Part shown: positions 7,201 through 13,277 of the stretch, piece by piece
Layout of the letters: the number at the start of each line of letters is the position of its first letter
How positions within the stretch are numbered: the first letter of the stretch is position 1
Source: Gammaproteobacteria bacterium
GTDB taxonomy: Bacteria; Pseudomonadota; Gammaproteobacteria; DSM-16500
Assembly (NCBI GenBank): GCA_013287025.1
Contig: JABDEN010000011.1
Span: 1-40,558, forward strand
DNA: 40,558 bases
Direction of reading: 5' to 3'
Translations under genes and position numbers: made by a program
The notes under the pieces: model-generated
What the model was told of the DNA's origin: nothing
Seen by the model: only the letters and a program-made list of their open reading frames with translations
Databases searched by the model: none

Positions 7201-8860
7201 CCTCCAGTCTTTGCTTCACGATTTAAATAAAATGGTAGTCAAAACGCATGATGATATCAATAAAAAAGTGGAACTAATTGGAAAAATAAGAGAACAAATT
7301 TCAAAATTAAATGTCACCATCGATCAAATAGAAAAATACGATGTTGGTATGCAAAAGATTAATATAAATAACATACGTGATCAAATTGATTCTGCAAATA
7401 ATGATTGTCTAAAAACCGATAAGGATATTGCTCTGCACCAGGAAGCATTTTTAGAAGTTTTAAAAATTAATGAAGACCTATTAGAAATACGCGAAATTTC
7501 TCATGAAATCCCTGATCATACCATTGAGATAAAGGGCGGAGCGGTATTGCTTCTTGGCTTATATCGTTATGCAAAACAAGAATATAAAGTTGGAAACATT
7601 GATGATGTTGATTTACTTATTTTATCTGATAACCCAAAAGAATTATCCATTCGCCTACAAAAAAATGGTTTTATCGTAGTCGCAGAAGATAAAGATGGAA
7701 AATATATTCAATTAAGAAAGAAAGGTCGATCAGGAAAATTTCTCGATGTTACTATTGGCGATAAGACCAAATATGAAGGAGATGAATTTATTACAGGAGC
7801 TGCCAGTGGTAAAGCAATAATAGTTGACGATATCCAAGATAAAAATATCGATATTCAAACAGGCATGGGCTTTGGATTAATGTTCAAAAAGGAGTTAAAA
7901 GAAGATCCAGATTTTAAAGACAGTCTCGATTCCAAGCAATTGAAAAAAGATTCGAAAGAAAAAATTTACTTTAAAGATTTTCATAATTCCATAGAATATA
8001 AAAAATATGTAATTCAAAAATATAATCCAGAAAAACATGAGAAATATTTTAAAAATATCGTGAAATACAAGAAAAAAATGGTTGAAATATTTGGGCCTTC
8101 CTGTTTGCATTTAGATAAAGGATCACCATTACTTAAGGATAAAACTAAAGTAACGTATGGAATGATTTTATCCGAGATAAAGCAACATTGTATTGATGAG
8201 TTAAAACTTCCTAAGCCTAAAGATCGTAGGATATTTTTAGAAATAAACGCTTTAATTAAATGTTTTGGTATTAATGATGAGGATGTTAAACCTTATTTAG
8301 AAGCATTAATAGAGGCAATGATTCAAAAAGAATTTAAAAACACAAGCGATAATGATTTGCAAGCTATTACTTGTCTAGCACTCGAATCAATTAAATTAAA
8401 ATACAAAGATAATCCATTTCTTTCAGATAAAAATAATCCTTTATTAAGTTCTCGAAAAAATATCGGAACCGCGCAAATGCGAATGGATTTCAAAAAAATA
8501 GTTAGGGATTCTTATAAAGATTTTCACATTTCGCAGGTGCCAAAAAATTATTCGCAGTCAAAGCAAATACATTTTAAACCACCCTCTTATGTTACTCGGT
8601 TTTCTCAATTTACTCAATTTTCTCAATGTCTTATTACTGATGAAGGAGGAAGGAAGCGACAAATTTCTCCAGAGGAAATTTGCAGATCGCCCCAGGTTTT
8701 TAGTCTTCATCAAACTTTAGGCTTTACCCCTGTTAGCAAAGAGCAGTTAATTCAATGGTATCAACAAAATAAATTTACTGAACTCTACCAATTATATTGT
8801 CCTACATTAAACGTCAAGTTGGATGATAGGCCTGAGTATTATCAAAGTTTTCGACAATGA
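4289..8860 (+). CDS. Giant TPR / coiled-coil protein with nucleotidyltransferase-like domain
   Basis: A protein of 1523 residues with several parts. Residues about 85-180 look like TPR-type helices (AFVYFQEAQESFDQGKITDAFELF; THYYLGLCYMRIS). About 410-470 is a Lys/Glu-rich charged linker. About 480-1060 is almost continuous coiled coil. About 1078-1160 carries a nucleotidyltransferase-like signature: GG at 1083-1084, DVD at 1106-1108 followed by LLIL, and a third acid at D1153 (FLDVTIGD). This resembles the GG...[DE]h[DE]...D metal site of MNT/AbiEii/PAP-type enzymes, with a long gap between the GG and DxD. The rest is helical, ending in a Gln/Phe-rich segment and a conserved-looking tail (LIQWYQQNKFTELYQLYCP). 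No signal peptide is seen. Large coiled-coil proteins with embedded enzymes are frequent Legionellales effectors; function here is unknown. It has its own promoter and no close partner. Confidence 0.75.
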   Translation: MFPRTRKVLQVIDESLQISNYFKRLYLNFFFSPSEINDLLDEEHLTLELDDQNVKLPREQKKSEEKEFFSKEGFDELHRLPIMTGDSKLDIAFVYFQEAQESFDQGKITDAFELFKTKVIKSIKDSENEEARIICSKTHYYLGLCYMRISNKQKQEALIQFTTAVELTKDDDKNNDHYFCLIILEILKLLHSPEYSTNYDRVDKVIELNSTYLLGLRKAPAGSAVKKELSKKIVTEFGYTPKDMIRLIDESYLPEIGKIERQDAELMNRFVKSIVLNDFKDFTYKEIVRIFTLISVGFKIKSFVMQEEELKRKLSNVAVEIGKLLTKCQKEKNPIVQKEIARMGIALCLILELTQFPAIVYKSKAFKRKFMPYVKNDKPHLDIPLTISKLTKAEPIFEFVDPKDSIIDIKEEPSYKTKESEKEPIKKEKVEKKVEVQQFVAKEKSPEEKKIISTKEKKSEKQEISVSALEKNARPIHLITTELQEVINLYKTKTAATLKSFQELKNISESKPTREKIAQLNAEYEKMKEEYFKNIQKIENEKREMKASRKKDKTKLKNLDLMLHKKPEIEKDHDEIKKLSSEINDNSKKAMDFSSKFNVIKEEFKLMQNFESAIKFELKKMSTLNVKEATDVKSIELELKRIQSKINDDLLKEATKKLDTIKKIMQKIQQLTKSFQSEVIVEPKVIKNIDQIKIEMASAEKRISRLKKDVSRKQKNIQSQLSEIKRSQASMKHQLKESRNNLKKSMKEIISVTNEEVLKIELEKNNNEVERIRNCEAKLSVILNEEDKSAIASDLKEVKEKQDKALNYATEFSNIYSDVMQANKKMEIHISKLEKLALKVSELNYSRDISTKTNTQAAKNQLNQSFNGIMAQLKKDKKIIQKTKTAILNFEKFNQIFSKEFSLAKTTQSDALFSTYQKLKQDVINTEDLILKIESDANAKFNSASRLIEKDETLLEILEEGLTDNLADLKRLQSLLHDLNKMVVKTHDDINKKVELIGKIREQISKLNVTIDQIEKYDVGMQKININNIRDQIDSANNDCLKTDKDIALHQEAFLEVLKINEDLLEIREISHEIPDHTIEIKGGAVLLLGLYRYAKQEYKVGNIDDVDLLILSDNPKELSIRLQKNGFIVVAEDKDGKYIQLRKKGRSGKFLDVTIGDKTKYEGDEFITGAASGKAIIVDDIQDKNIDIQTGMGFGLMFKKELKEDPDFKDSLDSKQLKKDSKEKIYFKDFHNSIEYKKYVIQKYNPEKHEKYFKNIVKYKKKMVEIFGPSCLHLDKGSPLLKDKTKVTYGMILSEIKQHCIDELKLPKPKDRRIFLEINALIKCFGINDEDVKPYLEALIEAMIQKEFKNTSDNDLQAITCLALESIKLKYKDNPFLSDKNNPLLSSRKNIGTAQMRMDFKKIVRDSYKDFHISQVPKNYSQSKQIHFKPPSYVTRFSQFTQFSQCLITDEGGRKRQISPEEICRSPQVFSLHQTLGFTPVSKEQLIQWYQQNKFTELYQLYCPTLNVKLDDRPEYYQSFRQ

Positions 8861-8917
8861 TAAGTTAAGGACTAATAAACAAAGTACAAAATTTCCTGAG
8901 TTTGTTTCATGAAATAC

Positions 8918-8946
8918 TTGTTTATTTGTCTTTTCAATACTATACT
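8918..8946 (+). promoter_or_regulatory. Sigma70-type promoter of rdgC
   Basis: TTGTTT (8918-8923), a 17-bp spacer and TATACT (8941-8946) lie 78 nt before the rdgC start, after the end of the preceding gene. Spacing and sequence are close to consensus. Confidence 0.6.
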
Positions 8947-9023
8947 GCCGAAAATAGAATTCTTCTTTAAGATAATCCATTCAATCAAACGAAAAAACAA
9001 AGCCAAATCATAGGAATTTAAAT

Positions 9024-9968
9024 ATGTGGTTTAAGCAAGCTCAATTATTTCAATTAAAAAATATCAAGCATTATTCCCTCACAGAATTGTGCGAAAAATT
9101 AAGCGAACTTGAATTTAGAGAGTGTTCACCTTCTATACCCTTCGGCGCAGGCTGGGTTTCTCCCATCAATGAGGAGGGAGCTCCACTTGCACAATCTGTT
9201 AATGGATATATCATGATTTGTTTGAGAATTGAAGAAAAAATACTACCTTCCGTTGTCATTCGCCATGAGCTTGATAAAAAAATTAAAGAAATTGAAAATG
9301 CAGACAATAGAAGAGTGGGGCAAAAAGAAAAATATTCGCTGAAAGATGAAATTACTATTAATTTACTTCCACGTGCCTTTAGCAAATTTACAGAGGTTTA
9401 CGCTTATATTGATACCAAAAATCACTGGCTCATTCTCGACACCATTAATAAGAAAAAAACACTTTTTTTTACCTCTGCTTTTAGAAAAGTTCTGGGGGAT
9501 AATATCTATCCATTTTCTAATAAACTAATTTCAGACATGATGACAGTATGGCTTACGCATGAAAATTATTCTTCTTCTTTCTCAATTGAAAAATCTTGCG
9601 TTTTGCAAGGGACAAATCATGAAAGCCGAATTATTCGTTGTAAAGAGCAAAACTTGTTTGCCAACAGTATTCAATTACTGATTAAAGATGGCTGCAAAAT
9701 TAAACAGCTCGCACTCGTCTGGCAAGATCGTATTAATTTCGTCTTATTGGATGATTTCACTATACAAAGTATTAAGTTTACCGATGAAATCAAGGCTCAA
9801 ATAAAAGATATGGAAGCGGGGACAAAACAGCAGCAATTTATCGCAGATTTTTTATTGATGACAGAATCATTTGCAGGCTTGTTCAAAGATTTACTACATT
9901 TAACGAATGATCCATCAATCGAGGCTAATGATCACTTAGTACCAATGATGCAAAAATTCGGTTCATAG
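9024..9968 (+). CDS. rdgC: Recombination-associated protein RdgC
   Basis: It matches the RdgC family along its length (314 residues; E. coli about 303). MWFKQAQLFQL corresponds to MLWFKNLMVYRL, and GWVSPI, NGYIMICLRIEEKILPSVVI, KYSLKDEITINLLPRAFSKF, IDTKNHWLILD, LALVWQDRINFVLLDD and FIADFLLMTESFAGLFKDL all have counterparts. RdgC is a ring-shaped double-strand DNA-binding protein of the nucleoid that restrains RecA (known for E. coli and Neisseria). It is one of the few clearly conserved chromosomal genes here and is not in an operon: it has its own promoter at 8918-8946, and the next gene also has one. AGGAA precedes the ATG. Confidence 0.93.
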   Translation: MWFKQAQLFQLKNIKHYSLTELCEKLSELEFRECSPSIPFGAGWVSPINEEGAPLAQSVNGYIMICLRIEEKILPSVVIRHELDKKIKEIENADNRRVGQKEKYSLKDEITINLLPRAFSKFTEVYAYIDTKNHWLILDTINKKKTLFFTSAFRKVLGDNIYPFSNKLISDMMTVWLTHENYSSSFSIEKSCVLQGTNHESRIIRCKEQNLFANSIQLLIKDGCKIKQLALVWQDRINFVLLDDFTIQSIKFTDEIKAQIKDMEAGTKQQQFIADFLLMTESFAGLFKDLLHLTNDPSIEANDHLVPMMQKFGS

Positions 9969-9975
9969 AAATATT

Positions 9976-10003
9976 TTGATTTTAGAAATGATGTAGGTAC
10001 AAT
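9976..10003 (+). promoter_or_regulatory. Sigma70-type promoter of the U-box gene
   Basis: TTGATT (9976-9981), a 16-bp spacer and TACAAT (9998-10003) lie just after the rdgC stop and 63 nt before the next ATG. A strong AAGGAG ribosome binding site follows at about 10053. Confidence 0.5.
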
Positions 10004-10065
10004 GATGATTTAAACAATGCATTTATTTCATCAAATAATAATAAAAATAATCAAGGAGATATTCT

Positions 10066-10557
10066 ATGCATCGTAATAAAACCGAAATTCCACGATGCCC
10101 CATTTCATTGGAAGAAGTCACTGAAATTCCACCTAGTAATCTTGTATTGTTATCTGACGGCCAATTATATGATAAAACAGTCATTGAAGATTATCTCACG
10201 GGAAAAAATAAAAACAGTCCAATGACGAGGCTAGAGTTAACGTCACAAATTGCACATACAGGAAAATTTGCTGTGTATGATCTTATCAATGTTATTAAAG
10301 AGCTCCAACAAGAGGTACATGAAAAAGATTTATTAATTCAACACCTACAAAATAAAATCGAATTAGCTCAACATGTATTAAGTAAAAATGACCCTTTGGA
10401 AATAAAAAAAAATAATAAACCCATCACCCACCATTTAAAAAGAAAAATTAAAGTAAATAATCATCCACTCGTGAAAACGTTGCTAAATGCTCCCGAAATA
10501 AAATCAAATCAAATAAATGAACTAAAAACAATAAAAGAAAATGAGCTAAATAAGTGA
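10066..10557 (+). CDS. U-box domain protein, candidate E3 ubiquitin ligase effector
   Basis: Residues about 9-75 form a U-box: RCPISLEEVTEIPPSNLVLLS, then DGQLYDKTVIEDYL and NSPMTRLEL, matching the CPI...G..Y....I..WL......P.T pattern of eukaryotic E3 ligases (RING fold without zinc ligands). A short coiled coil (about 80-115, NVIKELQQEVHEKDLLIQHL) and a basic tail follow. Bacteria have no ubiquitin system, so a U-box protein is expected to act in a eukaryotic host, as LubX does in Legionella (known). Here there is one U-box and no substrate domain beyond the helical part. Strong ribosome binding site; 163 residues; monocistronic. The tail is rich in Lys and Asn. Confidence 0.85.
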   Translation: MHRNKTEIPRCPISLEEVTEIPPSNLVLLSDGQLYDKTVIEDYLTGKNKNSPMTRLELTSQIAHTGKFAVYDLINVIKELQQEVHEKDLLIQHLQNKIELAQHVLSKNDPLEIKKNNKPITHHLKRKIKVNNHPLVKTLLNAPEIKSNQINELKTIKENELNK

Positions 10558-10716
10558 TGATTATTCATTTAAAATTGAAACGATTAGTTAATAAGGATTT
10601 CTCAAAACGTTTGTTTTAAATCCTTAATTTATTTGAATATCCGACATATATAAAAGAAAAAAGAAATTTAAATACAGAATATAAAATTCCAATTTCAATT
10701 TTTATATTAACTGATA

Positions 10717-10746
10717 TTGATTTTATAGCAATATTTGGATTATATT
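10717..10746 (+). promoter_or_regulatory. Putative promoter of the DHCR24-like gene
   Basis: TTGATT (10717-10722), an 18-bp spacer and TATATT (10741-10746) lie 45 nt before the ATG. The rest of the 233-bp gap after the U-box gene is AT-rich with no other recognisable element. Confidence 0.4.
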
Positions 10747-10790
10747 CGCTGAGATCACGGATTGGAAATCAAAAATATAAGGACATAACA

Positions 10791-12344
10791 ATGAACTTCA
10801 GAAATATAACTCCTCTAGAACGTGTAATAGATGCAAGCGAAGCACTCTATACAATAGGGGCTTTATTACTTAAATGCAGTATGGATTTCTCCTGGTGGGT
10901 GATGAAATCAACATACTCTGTCGTATGGACATCAGATGAAGATACCAAAGATGCAGTTTTTCAACATCAAAAAAATACAGAAAAATTAATAAAAGAATTT
11001 CAGCAAAAGAAAAATGGTGGACAACTTGCACTAGGTGGTAAATCAACAAACTATTTATTTCGCCCGCGCGATCAGCAAACCATTAAACTTAATAATCTTG
11101 GTCGTTTTAATAAAGTTCTTGAAATAAATCCGGAAGAAAAAATTGCCCATGTCGGTGGAATGACTACATTTTACGATTTGTCAAAAGCATCACTAAAGAT
11201 AGGATTGCTTCCAGCAGTTACACCTGAACTCAGAGGAATTACGATCGGAGGCGCGGTTGCAGGAATGGCAGTTGAGTCATCCAGTTTCAAATATGGATTG
11301 CTGCATAACAACATAAGTGAAATGGAAATATTAACTGGAAAAGGTGAAATCCTTAACTGCCGACGCGACAATGAACACAGTGATTTATTTTATGGTGTAC
11401 CAAACTCTTATGCAACGATGGGCTATGTCATCAGTGCAAAGATAAAGTTAATACCCGCAAGTCCATTTGTAAAATTGACGCATACCAAATTTGATAATTT
11501 CGAAACTCTTTTTTTCGAACTCGAAAAGTTCAGCAAAGAAACTAAAAAATATGATTTTATTGATGCCACTATTTTTTCATCGAACCAAATGATAATAACA
11601 ACCGCCCAATTTGTGAATCAAGCGCCTCATACCAGTAATTACAAACAGAAAGGAATTTACTATAAAAGTCTTCAACAAAATAATGAAGATTATCTTACTA
11701 CTTGGGATTATATTTGGCGATGGGATGCGGATTGCTTTTGGGCAACCCAAACTAATGATGGAAAACCAACGATATTACAAAAAGCATGGTTCCGAAATTT
11801 ATTTGGAGAGATTGTTCTTCGCACGGATCGTTTGAAGATGCTTGGGAAAATTGCGGGGGAGTTTCATGAAAACATTATGAAATTTTTTCACTCTTTAACT
11901 CCATCAAAACAGAACTCAAAGCATTATCATGAATCCATTATACAGGATATCGGTATTCCCATTGAAAACTGTGCTGATTTTGTCAGATGGGTAGATAAGA
12001 ATTTAAGTATTTATCCCATTTGGGTTTGCCCTATACTTGATCCAAGTTCTCCAAAAGAGTATCCATTATGGAAATTTAGTGAAGATAAACTGGCATGTGA
12101 TATAGGAATTTTCAGTGGCAAAAGTTCCAAAACAACTCATGAAAAAGGTTTTTATAATCGTCAGTTAGAATGTGAAATCCAAAAGCAAAATGGCAAAAAA
12201 TCACTATATTCACGTTCTTACTTTAGTAGAGATGATTTTGAACGAATTTATTATGGTGGAAATGCTTATAATAAGCTGAAAGAAAAATATGATCCAAATA
12301 ACTGTTTTCCCACGCTTTATGAAAAGTGTGTACTTAACCGTTAA
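10791..12344 (+). CDS. FAD-dependent oxidoreductase similar to delta24-sterol reductase (DHCR24/DIMINUTO)
   Basis: A 517-residue protein. Residues about 15-45 include a hydrophobic stretch. The FAD-binding PCMH-type domain (about 70-230) contains LALGGKSTNYLFRPRD, VGGMTTFYDL, LLPAVTPELRGITIGGAVAGMAVESSSFKYGLLH, and DLFYGVPNSYATMGYVISAKIKLIPASPFVKL. The last two blocks match DHCR24 ([47 protein letters not shown]) very closely. The C-terminus ends YDPNNCFPTLYEKCV, typical of the family. DHCR24 reduces the side-chain C24 double bond of sterols with FAD. Legionellales generally do not make sterols, so host or acquired sterol is the likely substrate if the activity holds; Coxiella also encodes sterol-reductase homologues (known). 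A generic FAD-linked oxidase is the alternative. Confidence 0.85.
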   Translation: MNFRNITPLERVIDASEALYTIGALLLKCSMDFSWWVMKSTYSVVWTSDEDTKDAVFQHQKNTEKLIKEFQQKKNGGQLALGGKSTNYLFRPRDQQTIKLNNLGRFNKVLEINPEEKIAHVGGMTTFYDLSKASLKIGLLPAVTPELRGITIGGAVAGMAVESSSFKYGLLHNNISEMEILTGKGEILNCRRDNEHSDLFYGVPNSYATMGYVISAKIKLIPASPFVKLTHTKFDNFETLFFELEKFSKETKKYDFIDATIFSSNQMIITTAQFVNQAPHTSNYKQKGIYYKSLQQNNEDYLTTWDYIWRWDADCFWATQTNDGKPTILQKAWFRNLFGEIVLRTDRLKMLGKIAGEFHENIMKFFHSLTPSKQNSKHYHESIIQDIGIPIENCADFVRWVDKNLSIYPIWVCPILDPSSPKEYPLWKFSEDKLACDIGIFSGKSSKTTHEKGFYNRQLECEIQKQNGKKSLYSRSYFSRDDFERIYYGGNAYNKLKEKYDPNNCFPTLYEKCVLNR

Positions 12345-12416
12345 AAATACGCTGGCATGACACGGACGATGAAGACTGGTAAAATTGCTGCAATACTTAA
12401 GGGATAGAAGGTTCAT

Positions 12417-12746
12417 ATGCTACAAATTCATAAAAAAAGATTTTTCTTTCATTTAACACGCAATATGTTATTTGGATGTATTAGTATCTGCATTGCACTT
12501 TATATCGGAATGCTTGGATATCATTTTTATGAACATATGAATTGGGTAGATTCTTTTTCTAATGCATCCATGATCTTATCAGGCATGGGACCGCTCACTC
12601 CACTAGTTACGACTAGCGGAAAAATATTTGCAGGATGTTATGCGTTATTCAGTGGCCTTGCCTTTATCGTTTTAGTTGGCATGATGTTTGCGCCAATTAT
12701 CCATCTTTTTTTTCTAAAAATTCATATTGAAAGTAAAAATGAGTAA
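12417..12746 (+). CDS. Small two-TM protein with K+-channel-like pore region
   Basis: It is 109 residues with two membrane segments (about 17-37 and 75-100) and a re-entrant-looking stretch between them (WVDSFSNASMILSGMGPLTPLVTTSGKIFAGCYALFSGLAF). The layout TM-pore-TM resembles Ion_trans_2 channels, but the selectivity filter position reads GMGP where TVGYGD is usual, so potassium selectivity is doubtful. The same degenerate pattern occurs in a family of small proteobacterial membrane proteins of unknown function (recollection). AAGG precedes the ATG. The gene follows the DHCR24-like gene by 72 nt and precedes a small orphan gene by 36 nt, so the two small genes may be co-transcribed. Confidence 0.65.
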   Translation: MLQIHKKRFFFHLTRNMLFGCISICIALYIGMLGYHFYEHMNWVDSFSNASMILSGMGPLTPLVTTSGKIFAGCYALFSGLAFIVLVGMMFAPIIHLFFLKIHIESKNE

Positions 12747-12782
12747 TAAATTTATCATATAAAAATTAAAAAGGAGCTGTAA

Positions 12783-13112
12783 ATGAGTACTACACGAATA
12801 CCGAAAGAAGAAAATAAACCAACCGGTTGGGGATCATTTTTTTCTTTTCCGCAATGTCATGTAAAATTAAGAATAATTGGTGATAAACATCATGCTGTCA
12901 CTATAGAAAGTCCTTGCGATGAACTCGAAAATAGATTGAAAGATCCACTTCCTTCTGCTTCTTTGTTAGAATTAGAACCAACTGCTGATTTAGAGATAAC
13001 TGAAAAAAATTCGTGGTTTTTTAAAGAAAGCAGTAAAATTGTATATTCAGAACAAAATTTACCTGCAAGAAATGCATGTGAAATATTAAGAGCTATTAGC
13101 AAACGGTATTGA
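12783..13112 (+). CDS. Small hypothetical protein
   Basis: A 109-residue soluble protein, not recognised. It has no signal peptide, membrane segment or clear motif. An early aromatic/Gly segment (TGWGSFFSFPQC) is followed by alternating beta-like stretches (VKLRIIGDKHHAVTIE; SSKIVYSEQ) and a short C-terminal helix. A good ribosome binding site (AAGGAG) lies 8 nt before the ATG, which supports translation. It follows the channel-like gene closely. Overlapping reverse-strand reading lacks such support. Confidence 0.6.
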   Translation: MSTTRIPKEENKPTGWGSFFSFPQCHVKLRIIGDKHHAVTIESPCDELENRLKDPLPSASLLELEPTADLEITEKNSWFFKESSKIVYSEQNLPARNACEILRAISKRY

Positions 13113-13277
13113 TAATTATCTTTCAATAACATTTCGTAATATTTGATAATGCGAGCCATTGCCTAACTGCAGAGCAGAACAGCGCTGTGCCATATTTTTT
13201 GGTAGACAAAAAGAATAGAATCAGTCAAAGTTTACTTCGGCATCTAAGTCGTTTGTATCGAGATCAATAAAAGGAAT

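Noticed and set aside
4289..8860. SMC or myosin-like motor identity for the coiled-coil protein
   Set aside because: No Walker A/B ATPase or motor motif is present at either end; only TPR-like and nucleotidyltransferase-like parts are seen.
9071..9385. Reverse-strand 104-codon frame inside rdgC
   Set aside because: Fully antisense to a conserved gene; composition is that of a shadow frame.
12890..13159. Reverse-strand 89-codon frame over the small orphan gene
   Set aside because: The forward gene has a good ribosome binding site and follows its neighbour closely; the reverse frame has neither.
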